NCBI RefSeq assembly: GCF_051014685.1
Contig: NW_027479453.1
Span: forward strand, 56,552 to 120,551
From: Ptiloglossa arizonensis
Taxonomy: Eukaryota; Arthropoda; Insecta; Hymenoptera; Colletidae
Length of the DNA: 64,000 bases
Direction of reading: 5' to 3'
Shown: piece after piece, positions 32,201 to 45,500 of the stretch
Layout: every line of letters starts with the position of its first letter
Numbering within the stretch: position 1 is the stretch's first letter
The notes under the pieces: generated by a model
Told to the model about the DNA's origin: nothing
Seen by the model: only the letters and a program-made list of their open reading frames with translations
Databases searched by the model: none
Position numbers and translations under genes: made by a program

Positions 32201-35200
32201 TTCGTTTCTCCGTTTATTTCTTCGCTTCTTCATTTATTTCTCCGTTTCTTTCTTCGTTTCTACGTTTCTTTCTTCGTTTCACCGTTTCTTTCTTCGTTTC
32301 TCCGTTTCTTTGTTCGTTCCTGCATTTCTTTCTTCGTATCTCCGTTTATTTCTTCGGTTCTCCATTTATTTCTCTGTTTCTCCGTTTATTTCTCCGTTTC
32401 TCCATTTATTTCTCCGTTCCTCCGTTTCTTTCTTCGTTTCTCCGTTTCTTTGTTCGTTTCTCCGTTTCTTTGTTCGTTTCTCCGTTTCTTGGTTCGTTTC
32501 TCCGTTTCTTTCTTCGTTTCTCCGTTTCTTTCTTCGTTTTTCCGTTTCTTTCTTCGTTTCTCCGTTTCTTTCTTCGTTTCTCCGTTTCTTTCTTCGTTTC
32601 TCCGTTTATTTCTTCGTTTCTCCATTTATATCTCCGTTTCTCCGTTTCTTTCTTCGTTTCTCCGTTTCTTTGTTCGTTTCTCCGTTCTTTCTTCGTTTCT
32701 CCGTTTCTTTCTTCGTTTCTCCGTTTCTTTCTTCGTATCTCCGTTTATTTCTCCGTTTCTCCATTTATTTCTCCGTTCCTCCGTTTCTTTCTTCGTTTCT
32801 TCGTTTCGTTCTTCGTTTCTCCGTTTATTTCTTCGTTTCTCCGTTTCTTTCTTCGTTTCTCCGTTTCTGTCTTCGTTTCTCCGTTTCTTTCTTCGTTTCT
32901 CCGTTTATTTTTCGTTTCTCCATTTATATCTCCGTTCCTCCGTTTCTTTCTTCGTTTCTCCGTTTCTTTGTTCGTTTCTCCGTTTCTTTGTTGGTATCTC
33001 CGTTTCTTTCTACGTTTCTCCGTTTTTTTCTTCGTTTCTTTCTCCGTTTCTCCGCTTCTTTCTTCATTTCTCCGTTTATATCTACGTTTCTCCATTTATT
33101 TCTCCGTTTCTTTCTTCGTTTCTACGTTTCATTCTTCGTTTCTCCGTTTATTTCTTCGTTTCTCCATTTATTTCTCCGGTTCTTTCTTCGTTTCTCCGTT
33201 TCATTCTTCGTTTCTTCGTTTCGTTCTTCGTTTCTCCGTTTATTTCTTCGTTTCTCCGTTTCTTTCTTCGTTTCTCCGTTTCTGTCTTCGTTTCTCCGTT
33301 TCTTTCTTCGTTTCTCCGTTTCTTTGTTGGTTTCCCCGATTCTTTCTTTGTTTTTTCCGTTTGCTTCTTCATTTCTCCGTATATTTCTTCGTTTCTCCAT
33401 TTCATTCTTCGTTTCTGCGTTTCTTTGTTCGCTTCTCCGTTTCGTTCTTCGTTTCTCCGTTTCTTTCTCCGTTTCTCCGTTTCTATGTTCGTTTCTCCGT
33501 TTCGTTGTTCGTTTCTCCGTTTCTTTCTTCGTATCTCCGTTTCTTTCTTCGTTTCTCCGTTTCTTTCTTCGTTTCTCCGTTTCTTTCTTCGTTACTCTGT
33601 TTCTTTCTTCGTTTCTCCGTTTCTTTCTTCGTTTCTCCGTTTCTTTCTTCGTTTCTCTGTTTGTTTCTACGTTTCGCCATTTATTTTACCGTTTCTCCGT
33701 TTCTTTCTTCGTATCTCCGTTTGTTTCTTCGTTTCTCCGTTTCTATCTTCGTTTCTCCGTTTCTTTCTTAGTTTCTCCGTTTCTTTCTTCGTTTCTCCGT
33801 TTCTTTCTTCGTTTCTCCGTTTCTTTCTTCGTTTCTTTCTTCGTTACTCTGTTTCTTTCTTCGTTTCTCCGTTTCTTTCTTCGTTTCTCCGTTTCTTTCT
33901 TCGTTTCTCCGTTTCTTTGTTCGTTTCTCCGTTTCTTTCTTCGTTTTTGCGTTTCTTTCTTCGTTTCTCCGTTTGTTTCTTCGTTTCTCCGTTTCTTTCT
34001 TCGTTTCTCCGTTTCTTTGTTCGTTTCTCCGTTTCTTTGTTCGTTTCCCCGTTTCTTTGTTCGTTTCTCCGTTTCTTTCTCCGTTTCTCGGTCTATTTCT
34101 TCGTTTCTCCATTTATTTCCCCGATTCTCCGTTTCTTTCTTCGTTTCTCAGTTTCTTTCTTCGTTTCTCAGTTTCTTTCTTCGTTTCTCCGTTTCTTTCT
34201 TCGTTTCTCCGTTTCTTTCTTCGTTTCTCCGTTCTTTCATGGTTTCTTCGTTTCTCCGTTTCTTTCTTCGTTTCTCCGTTTCTTTCTTCGTTTCTCCGTT
34301 TATATCTTCGTTTCTCCATTTATTTCTCCGTTTCTTTCTTCGTTTCTGCGTTGCTTTCTTCGTTTCCCGTTTCTTTCTATGTTTCTCCGTTTCTTTCTTC
34401 ATTTCTCCGTTTCTTCCTTCGTTTCTCCGTTTCTTTCTTCGTTTCTCCGTTTCTTTCTTCGTTTCTCCGTTTCTTTGTTGGTTTCCCCGATTCTTTCTTT
34501 GTTTCTCCGTTTGTTTCTTCATTTCTCCGTATAGTTCTTCGTTTCTCCTTTTCATTCTTCGTTTCTGCGTTTCTTTGTTCGTTTCTCCGTTTCGTTCTTC
34601 GTTTCTCCGTTTCTTTCTCCGTTTCTCCGTTTCTATGTTCGTTTCTCCGTTTCGTTGTTCGTTTCTCCGTTTCTTTCTTCGTATCTCCGTTTCTTTCTTC
34701 GTTTCTCCGTTTCTTTCTTCGTTTCTCCGTTTCTTTCTTAGTTTCCCCGTTTCTTTCTTCGTTTCTCTGTTTCTTTCTTCGTTTCTCCGTTTCTTTCTTC
34801 ATTTCTTTCTTCATTACTCTGTTTCTTTCTTCGTTTCTCCGTTTCTTTCTTCGTTTCTTCGTTTCTTTCTTCGTTTCTCCGTTTGTTTCTTCGTTTCGCC
34901 ATTTATTTCTCCGTTTCTTTCTTCGTTTCTCCGTTTCTTTGTTCGTTTCTCCGTTTATTTCTCTGTTTCTCCGTTTATTTCTCCGTTTCTCCATTTATTT
35001 CTCCGTTCCTCCGTTTCTTTCTTCGTTTCTCCGTTTCTTTGTTCGTTTCTCCGTTTCTTTGTTCGTTTCTCCGTTTCTTGGTTCGTTTCTCCGTTTCTTG
35101 GTTCGTTTCTCCGTTTCTTTCTTCGTTTCTACGTTTCTTTCTTCGTTTCTCCGTTTCTTTCTTCGTTTCTCCGTTTATTTCTTCGTTTCTCCATTTATTT

Positions 35201-37676
35201 CTCCGTTCCTCCGTTTCTTTCTTCGATTCTCGGTTTCTATCTTCGTTTCTCCGTTTATATCTACGTTTCTCCATTTATTTCTCCGTTTCTTTCTTCGTTT
35301 CTCCGTTTCATTCTTCGTTTCTCCGTTTATTTCTTCGTTTCTCCATTTATTTCTCCGCTTCTTTCTTCGTTTCTCCGTTTCATTCTTCGTTTCCCCGTTT
35401 CTTTCTTCGTTTCTCCGTTTCTTTCTTCGTTTCTCCGTTTCTTTCTTTGTTTCTCCGTTTCTTTCTTCATTTCTCCGTTTATTTCTTCGTTTCTCCGTTT
35501 CATTCTTCGTTTCTGCGTTTTATTTTTCGTTTCTCTGTCTCTTTCTTCGTTTCTCCGTATCTTTCTCCGGTTCTCGGTTTATTTCTTCGTTTCTCCGTTT
35601 CTTTCTCCGTTTCTCTGTTTCTTTCTTCGTTTCTCCGTTTATTTCTCCGTTTCTTTCTTCGTTTCTCCGTTTCATTCTTCGTTTCTCCGCTTCTTTTTTC
35701 GTTTCTCCGATTCTTTCTTTGTTTCTCCGTTTCTTTCTTCATTTCTCCATTTATATCTTCGTTTCTCCGTTTCTTTCTTCGTTTCTCCGTTTATTTCTAC
35801 GTTTCTCCATTTATTTCTCCGTTCCTCCGTTTCTTACTTCGTTTCTCCGTTCCTTTCTTTGTTTCTCCGTTTGCTTCCTCATTTCTCCGTTTATTTCTTC
35901 GTTTCTCCGTTTCTTTCTTCGTTTCTCTGTTTCTTTCTCTGTTTCTTCGTTTCGTTCTTCGTTTCTCCGTTTATTTCTTCGTTTCTCCGTTTCTTTCTTC
36001 GTTTCTCCGTTTCTGTCTTCGTTTCTCCGTTTCTTTCTTCGTTTCTCCGTTTGTTTTTCGTTTCTCCATTTATATCTCCGTTCCTGCGTTTCTTTCTTCG
36101 TTTCTCCGTTTCTTTGTTCGTTTCTCCGTTTCTTTGTTGGTATCTCCGCTTCTTTCTACGTTTCTCCGTTTTTTTCTTCGTTTCTTTCTCCGTTTCTCCG
36201 TTTCCTTGTTCGTTTCTCCGTTTATTTCTTCGTTTCTCCATTTATTTCTCAGTTTCTTTCTTCGTTTCTCCGTTTCATTGTTCGTTTCTCCGTTTCTTTC
36301 TTAGAATCTCCGTTTCTTTCTTCGTTTCTCCGTTTCTTTCTTCGTTTCTCCGTTTCTTTCTTCGTTTCTCCGTTTCTTTCTCCGTTTCCCGGTCTATTTC
36401 TTCGTTTCTCCATTTATTTCCCCGATTCTCCGTTTCTTTGTTCGTTTCACCGTTTCTTTCTTCGTTTCTCCGTTTCTTTGTTCGTTTCTCCGTTTCTTTG
36501 TTCGTTTCTCCGTTTCTTTCTTCGTTTCTCCGTTTCTTTCTTCGTTTCTACGTTTCTTTCTCCGTTCCTCCGTTTCTTTCTTCGTTTCTCCGTTTCTTTG
36601 TTGGTTTCTCCGTTTCTTTCTTTGTTTCTCCGTTTGTTTCTTCATTTCTCCGTATATTTCTCCGGTTCTCCGTTTCATTCTTCGTTTCTCCGTTTCTTTG
36701 TTGGTATCTCCGCTTCTTTCTACGTTTCTCCGTTTTTTTCATCGTTTCTTTCTCCGTTTCTCCGTTTCCTTGTTCGTTTCCCCGTTTATTTCTTCGTTTC
36801 TACATTTATTTCTCCGTTTCCTTCTTCGTTTCTCCGTTTCTTTGTTCGTCGCTCCGTTTCTTTGTTCGTTTCCCCGTTTCTTTCTTCGTTTCTCCGTCTC
36901 ATTCTTCTTTTCCCCGTTTCTTTCTTCGTTTCTCCATTTCTTTCTTCGATTCTCCGTTTCATTGTTCGTTTCTTCGTTTATTTCTTCGTTTCTACATTTA
37001 TTTCTCCGTTTCTCCGTTTCTTTCTTCGTTTCTCCGTTTCGTTGATCGTTTCTTTGTTCGTTTCTCCGTTTCTCGGTTTATTTCTTCGTTTCTCCATTTA
37101 TTTCTCCGATTCTCCGTTTCTTTCTTCGTTTCTTCGTTTCTTTCATCGTTACTCCGTTTCTTCCTTCGTTTCTCCATTTATTTCTCCGATTCTCCGTTTC
37201 TTTCTTCGTTTCTCAGTTTCTTTCTTCGTTTCTCCGTTTCTTTCTTCGTTTCTCTGTTTCTTTCATCGTTTCTCCGTTTCTTTCTTCGTTTCTCCTTTCT
37301 TTCATCGTTTCTTCGTTTCTCCGTTTCTTTCTTCGTTTCTCCGTTTATATCTTCGTTTCTCCATTTATTTCTCCGCTTCTTTCTTCGTTTCTCCATTTCT
37401 TTCTTCGTTTCTGCGTTTCTTTCTTGGTTTCTCCGTTTCTTTCCTCGCTTCTCCGTTTCTTTCTTCGTTTCTCCGTTTCTTTCTCCGTTTTTCCGTTTCT
37501 TTCTTCGTTTCTCCGTTTCTTTGTTGGTTTCTCAGTTTCTTTCTTTGTTTCTCCGTTTGTTTCTTCATTTTTCCGTATATTTCTTCGTTTCTCCGTTTCA
37601 TTCTTCGTTTCTGCGTTTCTTTATTCGTTTCTACGTTTCTTTCTTCGTTTCTCCGTTTCTTTCTCCGTTTCTCCGT

Positions 37677-37776
37677 TTCATTGTTCGTTTCTCCGTTTCA
37701 TTGTTCGTTTCTCCGTTTCATTGTTCGTTTCTCCGTTTCATTGTTCGTTTCTCCGTTTCATTGTTCGTTTCTCCGT
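37677..37776. repeat. Pentamer marker block (TTTCATTGTTCG variant x5), copy 1
   Basis: Five consecutive 20-bp units carry CATTG instead of CTTTC. The same five-unit block recurs at 42,497, about 47,656 (with an irregular insertion), 52,497, 55,259, 56,919 and 60,181. It acts as a fingerprint for segmental copies of the array. Confidence 0.9.
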
Positions 37777-40700
37777 TTCTTTCTTCGTATCTCTGTTTCT
37801 TTCTTCGTTTCTCCGTTTATTTCTACGTTTCTCCATTTATTTCTCCGTTTCTCCGTCCCTTTCTTCGTTTCTCCGTTTCTTTGTTCGTTTCTCCGTTTCT
37901 TTCTACGTTTCTCCGTTTCTTTCTTCGTTTCTCCGTTTCTTTCTTCGCTTCTCCGTTTCTTTGTTCGTTTCTCCGTTTCTTTCTTCGTTTCTCCGTTTCT
38001 TTCTTCGTTTCTCCGTTTATATCTTCATTTCTCCATTTATTTCTCCGTTTCTGTCTTCGTTTCTCCGTTTCATTCTTCGTTTCTCTGTTTATTTCTTCCT
38101 TTCTCCATTTATTTCTCCGCTACTTTCTTCGTTTCTCCGTTTCTTTCTTCGTTTCTCCGTTTCTTTCTTCGTTTCTCCGTTTCTTTCTTCGTTTCTCTGT
38201 TTGTTTCTACGTTTCGCCATTTATTTTACCGTTTCTCCGTTTCTTTCTTCGTATCTCCGTTTGTTTCTTCGTTTCTCCGTTTCTATCTTCGTTTCTCCGT
38301 TTCTTTCTTAGTTTCTCCGTTTCTTTCTTCGTTTCTCCGTTTCTTTCTTCGTTTCTCCGTTTCTTTCTTCGTTTCTTTCTTCGTTACTCTGTTTCTTTCT
38401 TCGTTTCTCCGTTTCTTTCTTCGTTTCTCCGTTTCTTTCTTCGTTTCTCCGTTTCTTTGTTCGTTTCTCCGTTTCTTTCTTCGTTTTTGCGTTTCTTTCT
38501 TCGTTTCTCCGTTTGTTTCTTCGTTTCTCCGTTTCTTTCTTCGTTTCTCCGTTTCTTTGTTCGTTTCTCCGTTTCTTTGTTCGTTTCTCCGTTTCTTTCT
38601 TCGTTTCCCCGTTTCTTTCTCCGATTCTCCGTTTCTTTCTTCGTTTCTCCGTTTCTTTGTTCGTTTCCCCGTTTCTTTGTTCTTTTCTCCGTTTCTTTCT
38701 TCGTTTCTCCGTTTCTTTGTTCTTTTCTCCGTTTCTTTCTTCGTTTCTCCGTTTCTTTGTTCGTTTCTCCGTTTCTTTCTCCGTTTCTCGGTCTATTTCT
38801 TCGTTTCTCCATTTATTTCCCCGATTCTCCGTTTCTTTCTTCGTTTCTCAGTTTCTTTCTTCGTTTCTCAGTTTCTTTCTTCGTTTCTCCGTTTCTTTCT
38901 TCGTTTCTCCGTTTCTTTCTTCGTTTCTCCGTTCTTTCATGGTTTCTTCGTTTCTCCGTTTCTTTCTTCGTTTCTCCGTTTCTTTCTTCGTTTCTCCGTT
39001 TATATCTTCGTTTCTCCATTTATTTCTCCGTTTCTTTCTTCGTTTCTGCGTTGCTTTCTTCGTTTCCCGTTTCTTTCTATGTTTCTCCGTTTCTTTCTTC
39101 ATTTCTCCGTTTCTTCCTTCGTTTCTCCGTTTCTTTCTTCGTTTCTCCGTTTCTTTCTTCGTTTCTCCGTTTCTTTGTTGGTTTCCCCGATTCTTTCTTT
39201 GTTTCTCCGTTTGTTTCTTCATTTCTCCGTATAGTTCTTCGTTTCTCCTTTTCATTCTTCGTTTTTGCGTTTCTTTGTTCGTTTCTCCGTTTCGTTCTTC
39301 GTTTCTCCGTTTCTTTCTCCGTTTCTCCGTTTCTATGTTCGTTTCTCCGTTTCGTTGTTCGTTTCTCCGTTTCTTTCTTCGTATCTCCGTTTCTTTCTTC
39401 GTTTCTCCGTTTCTTTCTTCGTTTCTCCGTTTCTTTCTTAGTTTCCCCGTTTCTTTCTTCGTTTCTCCGTTTCTTTCTTCGTTTCTCCGTTTCTTTCTTC
39501 ATTTCTTTCTTCATTACTCTGTTTCTTTCTTCGTTTCTCCGTTTCTTTCTTCGTTTCTTCGTTTCTTTCTTCGTTTCTCCGTTTGTTTCTTCGTTTCGCC
39601 ATTTATTTCTCCGTTTCTTTCTTCGTTTCTCCGTTTCTTTGTTCGTTTCTCCGTTTATTTCTCTGTTTCTCCGTTTATTTCTCCGTTTCTCCATTTATTT
39701 CTCCGTTCCTCCGTTTCTTTCTTCGTTTCTCCGTTTCTTTGTTCGTTTCTCCGTTTCTTTGTTCGTTTCTCCGTTTCTTGGTTCGTTTCTCCGTTTCTTG
39801 GTTCGTTTCTCCGTTTCTTTCTTCGTTTCTACGTTTCTTTCTTCGTTTCTCCGTTTCTTTCTTCGTTTCTCCGTTTATTTCTTCGTTTCTCCATTTATTT
39901 CTCCGTTCCTCCGTTTCTTTCTTCGTTTCTCGGTTTCTATCTTCGTTTCTCCGTTTATATCTACGTTTCTCCATTTATTTCTCCGTTTCTTTCTTCGTTT
40001 CTCCGTTTCATTCTTCGTTTCTCCGTTTATTTCTTCGTTTCTCCATTTATTTCTCCGCTTCTTTCTTCGTTTCTCCGTTTCATTCTTCGTTTCCCCGTTT
40101 CTTTCTTCGTTTCTCCGTTTCTTTCTTCGTTTCTCCGTTTCTTTCTTTGTTTCTCCGTTTCTTTCTTCATTTCTCCGTTTATTTCTTCGTTTCTCCGTTT
40201 CATTCTTCGTTTCTGCGTTTTATTTTTCGTTTCTCTGTCTCTTTCTTCGTTTCTCCGTATCTTTCTCCGGTTCTCGGTTTATTTCTTCGTTTCTCCGTTT
40301 CTTTCTCCGTTTCTCTGTTTCTTTCTTCGTTTCTCCGTTTATTTCTCCGTTTCTTTCTTCGTTTCTCCGTTTCATTCTTCGTTTCTCCGCTTCTTTTTTC
40401 GTTTCTCCGATTCTTTCTTTGTTTCTCCGTTTCTTTCTTCATTTCTCCATTTATATCTTCGTTTCTCCGTTTCTTTCTTCGTTTCTCCGTTTATTTCTAC
40501 GTTTCTCCATTTATTTCTCCGTTCCTCCGTTTCTTACTTCGTTTCTCCGTTCCTTTCTTTGTTTCTCCGTTTGCTTCCTCATTTCTCCGTTCATTTCTTC
40601 GTTTCTCCGTTTCATTCTTCGTTTCTGCGTTTCTTTGTTCGTTTCTCTGTTTCTTTCTTCGTTTCTCCGTTTCATTCTTCGTTTCCGCGTTTCTTTGTTC

Positions 40701-42496
40701 GTTTCTGTGTTTCTTTCTTCGTTTCTCCGTTTCTTTCTTCGTTTCTCTGTTTCTTTCTCTGTTTCTTCGTTTCGTTCTTCGTTTCTCCGTTTATTTCTTC
40801 GTTTCTCCGTTTCTTTCTTCGTTTCTCCGTTTCTGTCTTCGTTTCTCCGTTTCTTTCTTCGTTTCTCCGTTTGTTTTTCGTTTCTCCATTTATATCTCCG
40901 TTCCTGCGTTTCTTTCTTCGTTTCTCCGTTTCTTTGTTCGTTTCTCCGTTTCTTTGTTGGTATCTCCGCTTCTTTCTACGTTTCTCCGTTTTTTTCTTCG
41001 TTTCTTTCTCCGTTTCTCCGTTTCCTTGTTCGTTTCTCCGTTTATTTCTTCGTTTCTCCATTTATTTCTCAGTTTCTTTCTTCGTTTCTCCGTTTCATTG
41101 TTCGTTTCTCCGTTTCTTTCTTAGAATCTCCGTTTCTTTCTTCGTTTCTCCGTTTCTTTCTTCGTTTCTCCGTTTCTTTCTTCGTTTCTCCGTTTCTTTC
41201 TCCGTTTCCCGGTCTATTTCTTCGTTTCTCCATTTATTTCCCCGATTCTCCGTTTCTTTGTTCGTTTCACCGTTTCTTTCTTCGTTTCTCCGTTTCTTTG
41301 TTCGTTTCTCCGTTTCTTTGTTCGTTTCTCCGTTTCTTTCTTCGTTTCTCCGTTTCTTTCTTCGTTTCTACGTTTCTTTCTCCGTTCCTCCGTTTCTTTC
41401 TTCGTTTCTCCGTTTCTTTGTTGGTTTCTCCGTTTCTTTCTTTGTTTCTCCGTTTGTTTCTTCATTTCTCCGTATATTTCTCCGGTTCTCCGTTTCATTC
41501 TTCGTTTCTCCGTTTCTTTGTTGGTATCTCCGCTTCTTTCTACGTTTCTCCGTTTTTTTCATCGTTTCTTTCTCCGTTTCTCCGTTTCCTTGTTCGTTTC
41601 CCCGTTTATTTCTTCGTTTCTACATTTACTTCTCCGTTTCCTTCTTCGTTTCTCCGTTTCTTTGTTCGTCGCTCCGTTTCTTTGTTCGTTTCCCCGTTTC
41701 TTTCTTCGTTTCTCCGTCTCATTCTTCTTTTCCCCGTTTCTTTCTTCGTTTCTCCATTTCTTTCTTCGATTCTCCGTTTCATTGTTCGTTTCTTCGTTTA
41801 TTTCTTCGTTTCTACATTTATTTCTCCGTTTCTCCGTTTCTTTCTTCGTTTCTCCGTTTCGTTGATCGTTTCTTTGTTCGTTTCTCCGTTTCTCGGTTTA
41901 TTTCTTCGTTTCTCCATTTATTTCTCCGATTCTCCGTTTCTTTCTTCGTTTCTTCGTTTCTTTCATCGTTACTCCGTTTCTTCCTTCGTTTCTCCATTTA
42001 TTTCTCCGATTCTCCGTTTCTTTCTTCGTTTCTCAGTTTCTTTCTTCGTTTCTCCGTTTCTTTCTTCGTTTCTCTGTTTCTTTCATCGTTTCTCCGTTTC
42101 TTTCTTCGTTTCTCCTTTCTTTCATCGTTTCTTCGTTTCTCCGTTTCTTTCTTCGTTTCTCCGTTTATATCTTCGTTTCTCCATTTATTTCTCCGCTTCT
42201 TTCTTCGTTTCTCCATTTCTTTCTTCGTTTCTGCGTTTCTTTCTTGGTTTCTCCGTTTCTTTCCTCGCTTCTCCGTTTCTTTCTTCGTTTCTCCGTTTCT
42301 TTCTCCGTTTCTCCGTTTCTTTCTTCGTTTCTCCGTTTCTTTGTTGGTTTCTCAGTTTCTTTCTTTGTTTCTCCGTTTGTTTCTTCATTTTTCCGTATAT
42401 TTCTTCGTTTCTCCGTTTCATTCTTCGTTTCTGCGTTTCTTTATTCGTTTCTACGTTTCTTTCTTCGTTTCTCCGTTTCTTTCTCCGTTTCTCCGT

Positions 42497-42596
42497 TTCA
42501 TTGTTCGTTTCTCCGTTTCATTGTTCGTTTCTCCGTTTCATTGTTCGTTTCTCCGTTTCATTGTTCGTTTCTCCGTTTCATTGTTCGTTTCTCCGT
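42497..42596. repeat. Pentamer marker block, copy 2
   Basis: Identical five-unit CATTG block, exactly 4,820 bp after the first one, within the second HOR copy. Confidence 0.9.
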
Positions 42597-45500
42597 TTCT
42601 TTCTTCGTATCTCTGTTTCTTTCTTCGTTTCTCCGTTTATTTCTACGTTTCTCCATTTATTTCTCCGTTTCTCCGTCCCTTTCTTCGTTTCTCCGTTTCT
42701 TTGTTCGTTTCTCCGTTTCTTTCTACGTTTCTCCGTTTCTTTCTTCGTTTCTCCGTTTCTTTCTTCGCTTCTCCGTTTCTTTGTTCGTTTCTCCGTTTCT
42801 TTCTTCGTTTCTCCGTTTCTTTCTTCGTTTCTCCGTTTATATCTTCATTTCTCCATTTATTTCTCCGTTTCTGTCTTCGTTTCTCCGTTTCATTCTTCGT
42901 TTCTCTGTTTATTTCTTCCTTTCTCCATTTATTTCTCCGCTACTTTCTTCGTTTCTCCGTTTCTTTCTTCGTTTCTCCGTTTCTTTGTTCGTTTCTCCGT
43001 TTCTTTCTCCGTTTCTCGGTCTATTTCTTCGTTTCTCCATTTATTTCTCCGTTTCTTTCTTCGTTTCTCCGTTTCATTCTTCGTTTCTCCGTTTCTTTCT
43101 ACGTTTCTCCGTTTTTTTCTTCGTTTCTCCGTTTCTTTCTTCGTTTCCCCGTTTCCTTGTTCGTTTCTCCGTTTATTTCTTCGTTTCTCCATTTACTTCT
43201 CCGTTTCTTTCTTCGTTTCTCCGTTTCTTCGTTCGTTTCTCCTTTTCTTTCTTCCTATCTCCGTTTCTCTCTTCGTTTCTCCATTTATTTCTCCGTTCCT
43301 CCGGTTCTTTCTTCGTTTCTCCGTTTCTCCGTTTCTTTGTTCGTTTCTCCGCTTCTTTCTCCGTTTCTCGGTTTACTTCTTCGTTTCTTCGTTTCCCCGT
43401 TTCTTTCTTCGTTTCTCCGTTTCTTTCGTCGTATCTCCGATTATTTCTTCGTTTCTCCGTTTATTTCTACGTTTCTCCATTTATTTCTCCGTTCCTCCGT
43501 TTCTTTCTTCGTTTCTCCGTTTCTTTCTCCGTTTCTCGGTTTCTTTCTTCGTTTCTCCGTTTCTTTCTTCGTTTCTCCGTTTATTTCTTCGTTTCTCCAT
43601 TTATTTCTTCGTTTCTTTCTTCGTTACTCCGTTTCTTTCTTCGTTTCTCCGTTTCTTTCTCCGTTTCTACGTTTATTTCTTCGTTTCTCCATTTATTTCT
43701 CCGTTTCTCCGTTTCTCTCTTCGTTTCTACGTTTCTTTCTTCGTTCCCCCGTTTCTTTCTTCGTGTCTGCGTTTCTTTCTTCGTTTCTCCGTTTCTTTCT
43801 TCGTTTCTCCGTTTCTTTGTTGGTTTCTCCGTTTCTTTCTTTGTTTCACCGTTTGTTTCTTCATTTTTCCGTATATATCTTCGTTTCTCCGTTTCATTCT
43901 TCGTTTCCCCGTTTCCTTGTTCGTTTCTCCATTTATTTCTTCGTTTCTCCATTTACTTCTCCGTTTCTTTCTTCGTTTCTCCGTTTCTTCGTTCGTTTCT
44001 CCTTTTCTTTCTTCGTATCTCCGTTTCTCTCTTCGTTTCTCCATTTATTTCTCCGTTCCTCCGGTTCTTTCTTCGTTTCTCCGTTTCTCCGTTTCTTTGT
44101 TCGTTTCTCCGTTTCTTTCTCCGTTTCTCGGTTTACTTCTTCGTTTCTTCGTTTCCCCGTTTCTTTCTTCGTTTCTCCGTTTCTTTCGTCGTATATCCGA
44201 TTATTTCTTCGTTTCTCCGTTTATTTCTACGTTTCTCCATTTATTTCTCCGTTCCTCCGTTTCTTTCTTCGTGTCTGCGTTTCTTTCTTCGGTTCTCCGT
44301 TTCTTTCTTCGTTTCTCCGTTTCTTTTTCCGTTTCTCCGTTTCTTCCTTCGTTTCTCCGTTTCTTTGTTCGTTTCTCCGTTTCTTTGTTCGTTTCTCCAT
44401 TTCTTTGTTCGTTTCTCCGTTTATTTCTTCCTTTCTCCATTTATTTCTTCGTTTCTTCGTTTCTTTCTTCGTTACTCCGTTTCTTTCTTCGTTTCTCCGT
44501 TTCTTTCTTCGTTTCTACGTTTATTTCTTCGTTTCTCCATTTATTTCTCCGTTTCTCCGTTTCTTTCTTCGTTTCTACGTTTCTTTCTTCGTTCCTCCGT
44601 TTCTTTCTTCGTGTCTGCGTTTCTTTCTTCGTTTCTCCGTTTCTTTCTTCGTTTCTCCGTTTCTTCCTTCGTTTCTCCGTTTCTTTGTTCGTTTCTCCGT
44701 TTCTTTGTTCGTTTCTCCATTTCTTTGTTCGTTTCTCCGTTTCTTTGTTCGTTTCTTCGTTTATATCTTCATTTCTCCATTTATTTCTCCGTTTCTGTCT
44801 TCGTTTCTCCGTTTCTTTCTCCGTTTCTCCGTTTCTTTGTTCGTTTCTCCGTTTCTTTCTTCGTTTCTCCGTTTCTTTGTTCGTTTCTGCGTTTCTTTGT
44901 TCGTTCCTCCGTTTCTTTCTACGTTTCTCCGTTTCTTTCTTCGTTTCTCCGTTTCTTTCTTCGTTTCTCCGTTTCTTTCTTCGTTTCTCCGTTTCTTTCT
45001 TCGTTTCTTCGTTTCTTTCTTCGTTACTCCGTTTCTTCCTTCGTTTCTTCATTTATTTCTCCGATTCTCCGTTTCTTTCTTCGTTTCTCAGTTTCTTTCT
45101 TCGTTTCTCCATTTCTTTCTTCGTTTCTCTGTTTCTTTCTTCGTTTCTCCGTTTCTTTCTTCGTTTCTCCGTTTCTTTCTTCGTTTCTCCGTTTCTTTCT
45201 TCGTTTCTCCGTTTCATTCTTCGTTTCTGCGTTTCTTTATTCGTTTCTCCGTTTCTTTCTTCGTTTCTCCGTTTCTTTGTTCCTATCTCCGATTCTTTCT
45301 TCGTTTCTCCGTTTCTTTGTTCGTTTCTCTGTTTCTTTCTTCGTTTCTCCGATTCTTTCTTCGCTTCTCCGTTTCTTTCTTCGTTTCTCCGTTTATATCT
45401 TCGTTTCTCCATTTATTTCTCCGATTCTTTCTTCGTTTCTCCGTTTCATTCTTCGTTTCCCCGTTTCTTTCTTCGTTCCTCCGTTTCTTTCTTCGTTTTT

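Larger units (their letters stand above)
33640..42988. repeat. Two tandem copies of a 4.5-4.8 kb HOR in the 20-bp array
   Basis: Copy 1 runs from about 33,640 to 38,168 and copy 2 from about 38,180 to 42,988. The offset is 4,540 bp at first (TTGTTTCTACGTTTCGCCAT at 33,661 and 38,201), 4,700 bp after a 160-bp insertion in copy 2 near 38,600-38,760, and 4,820 bp after a further 120-bp insertion near 40,600-40,720. Both insertions are exact multiples of 20. Identity by eye is very high. Confidence 0.85.
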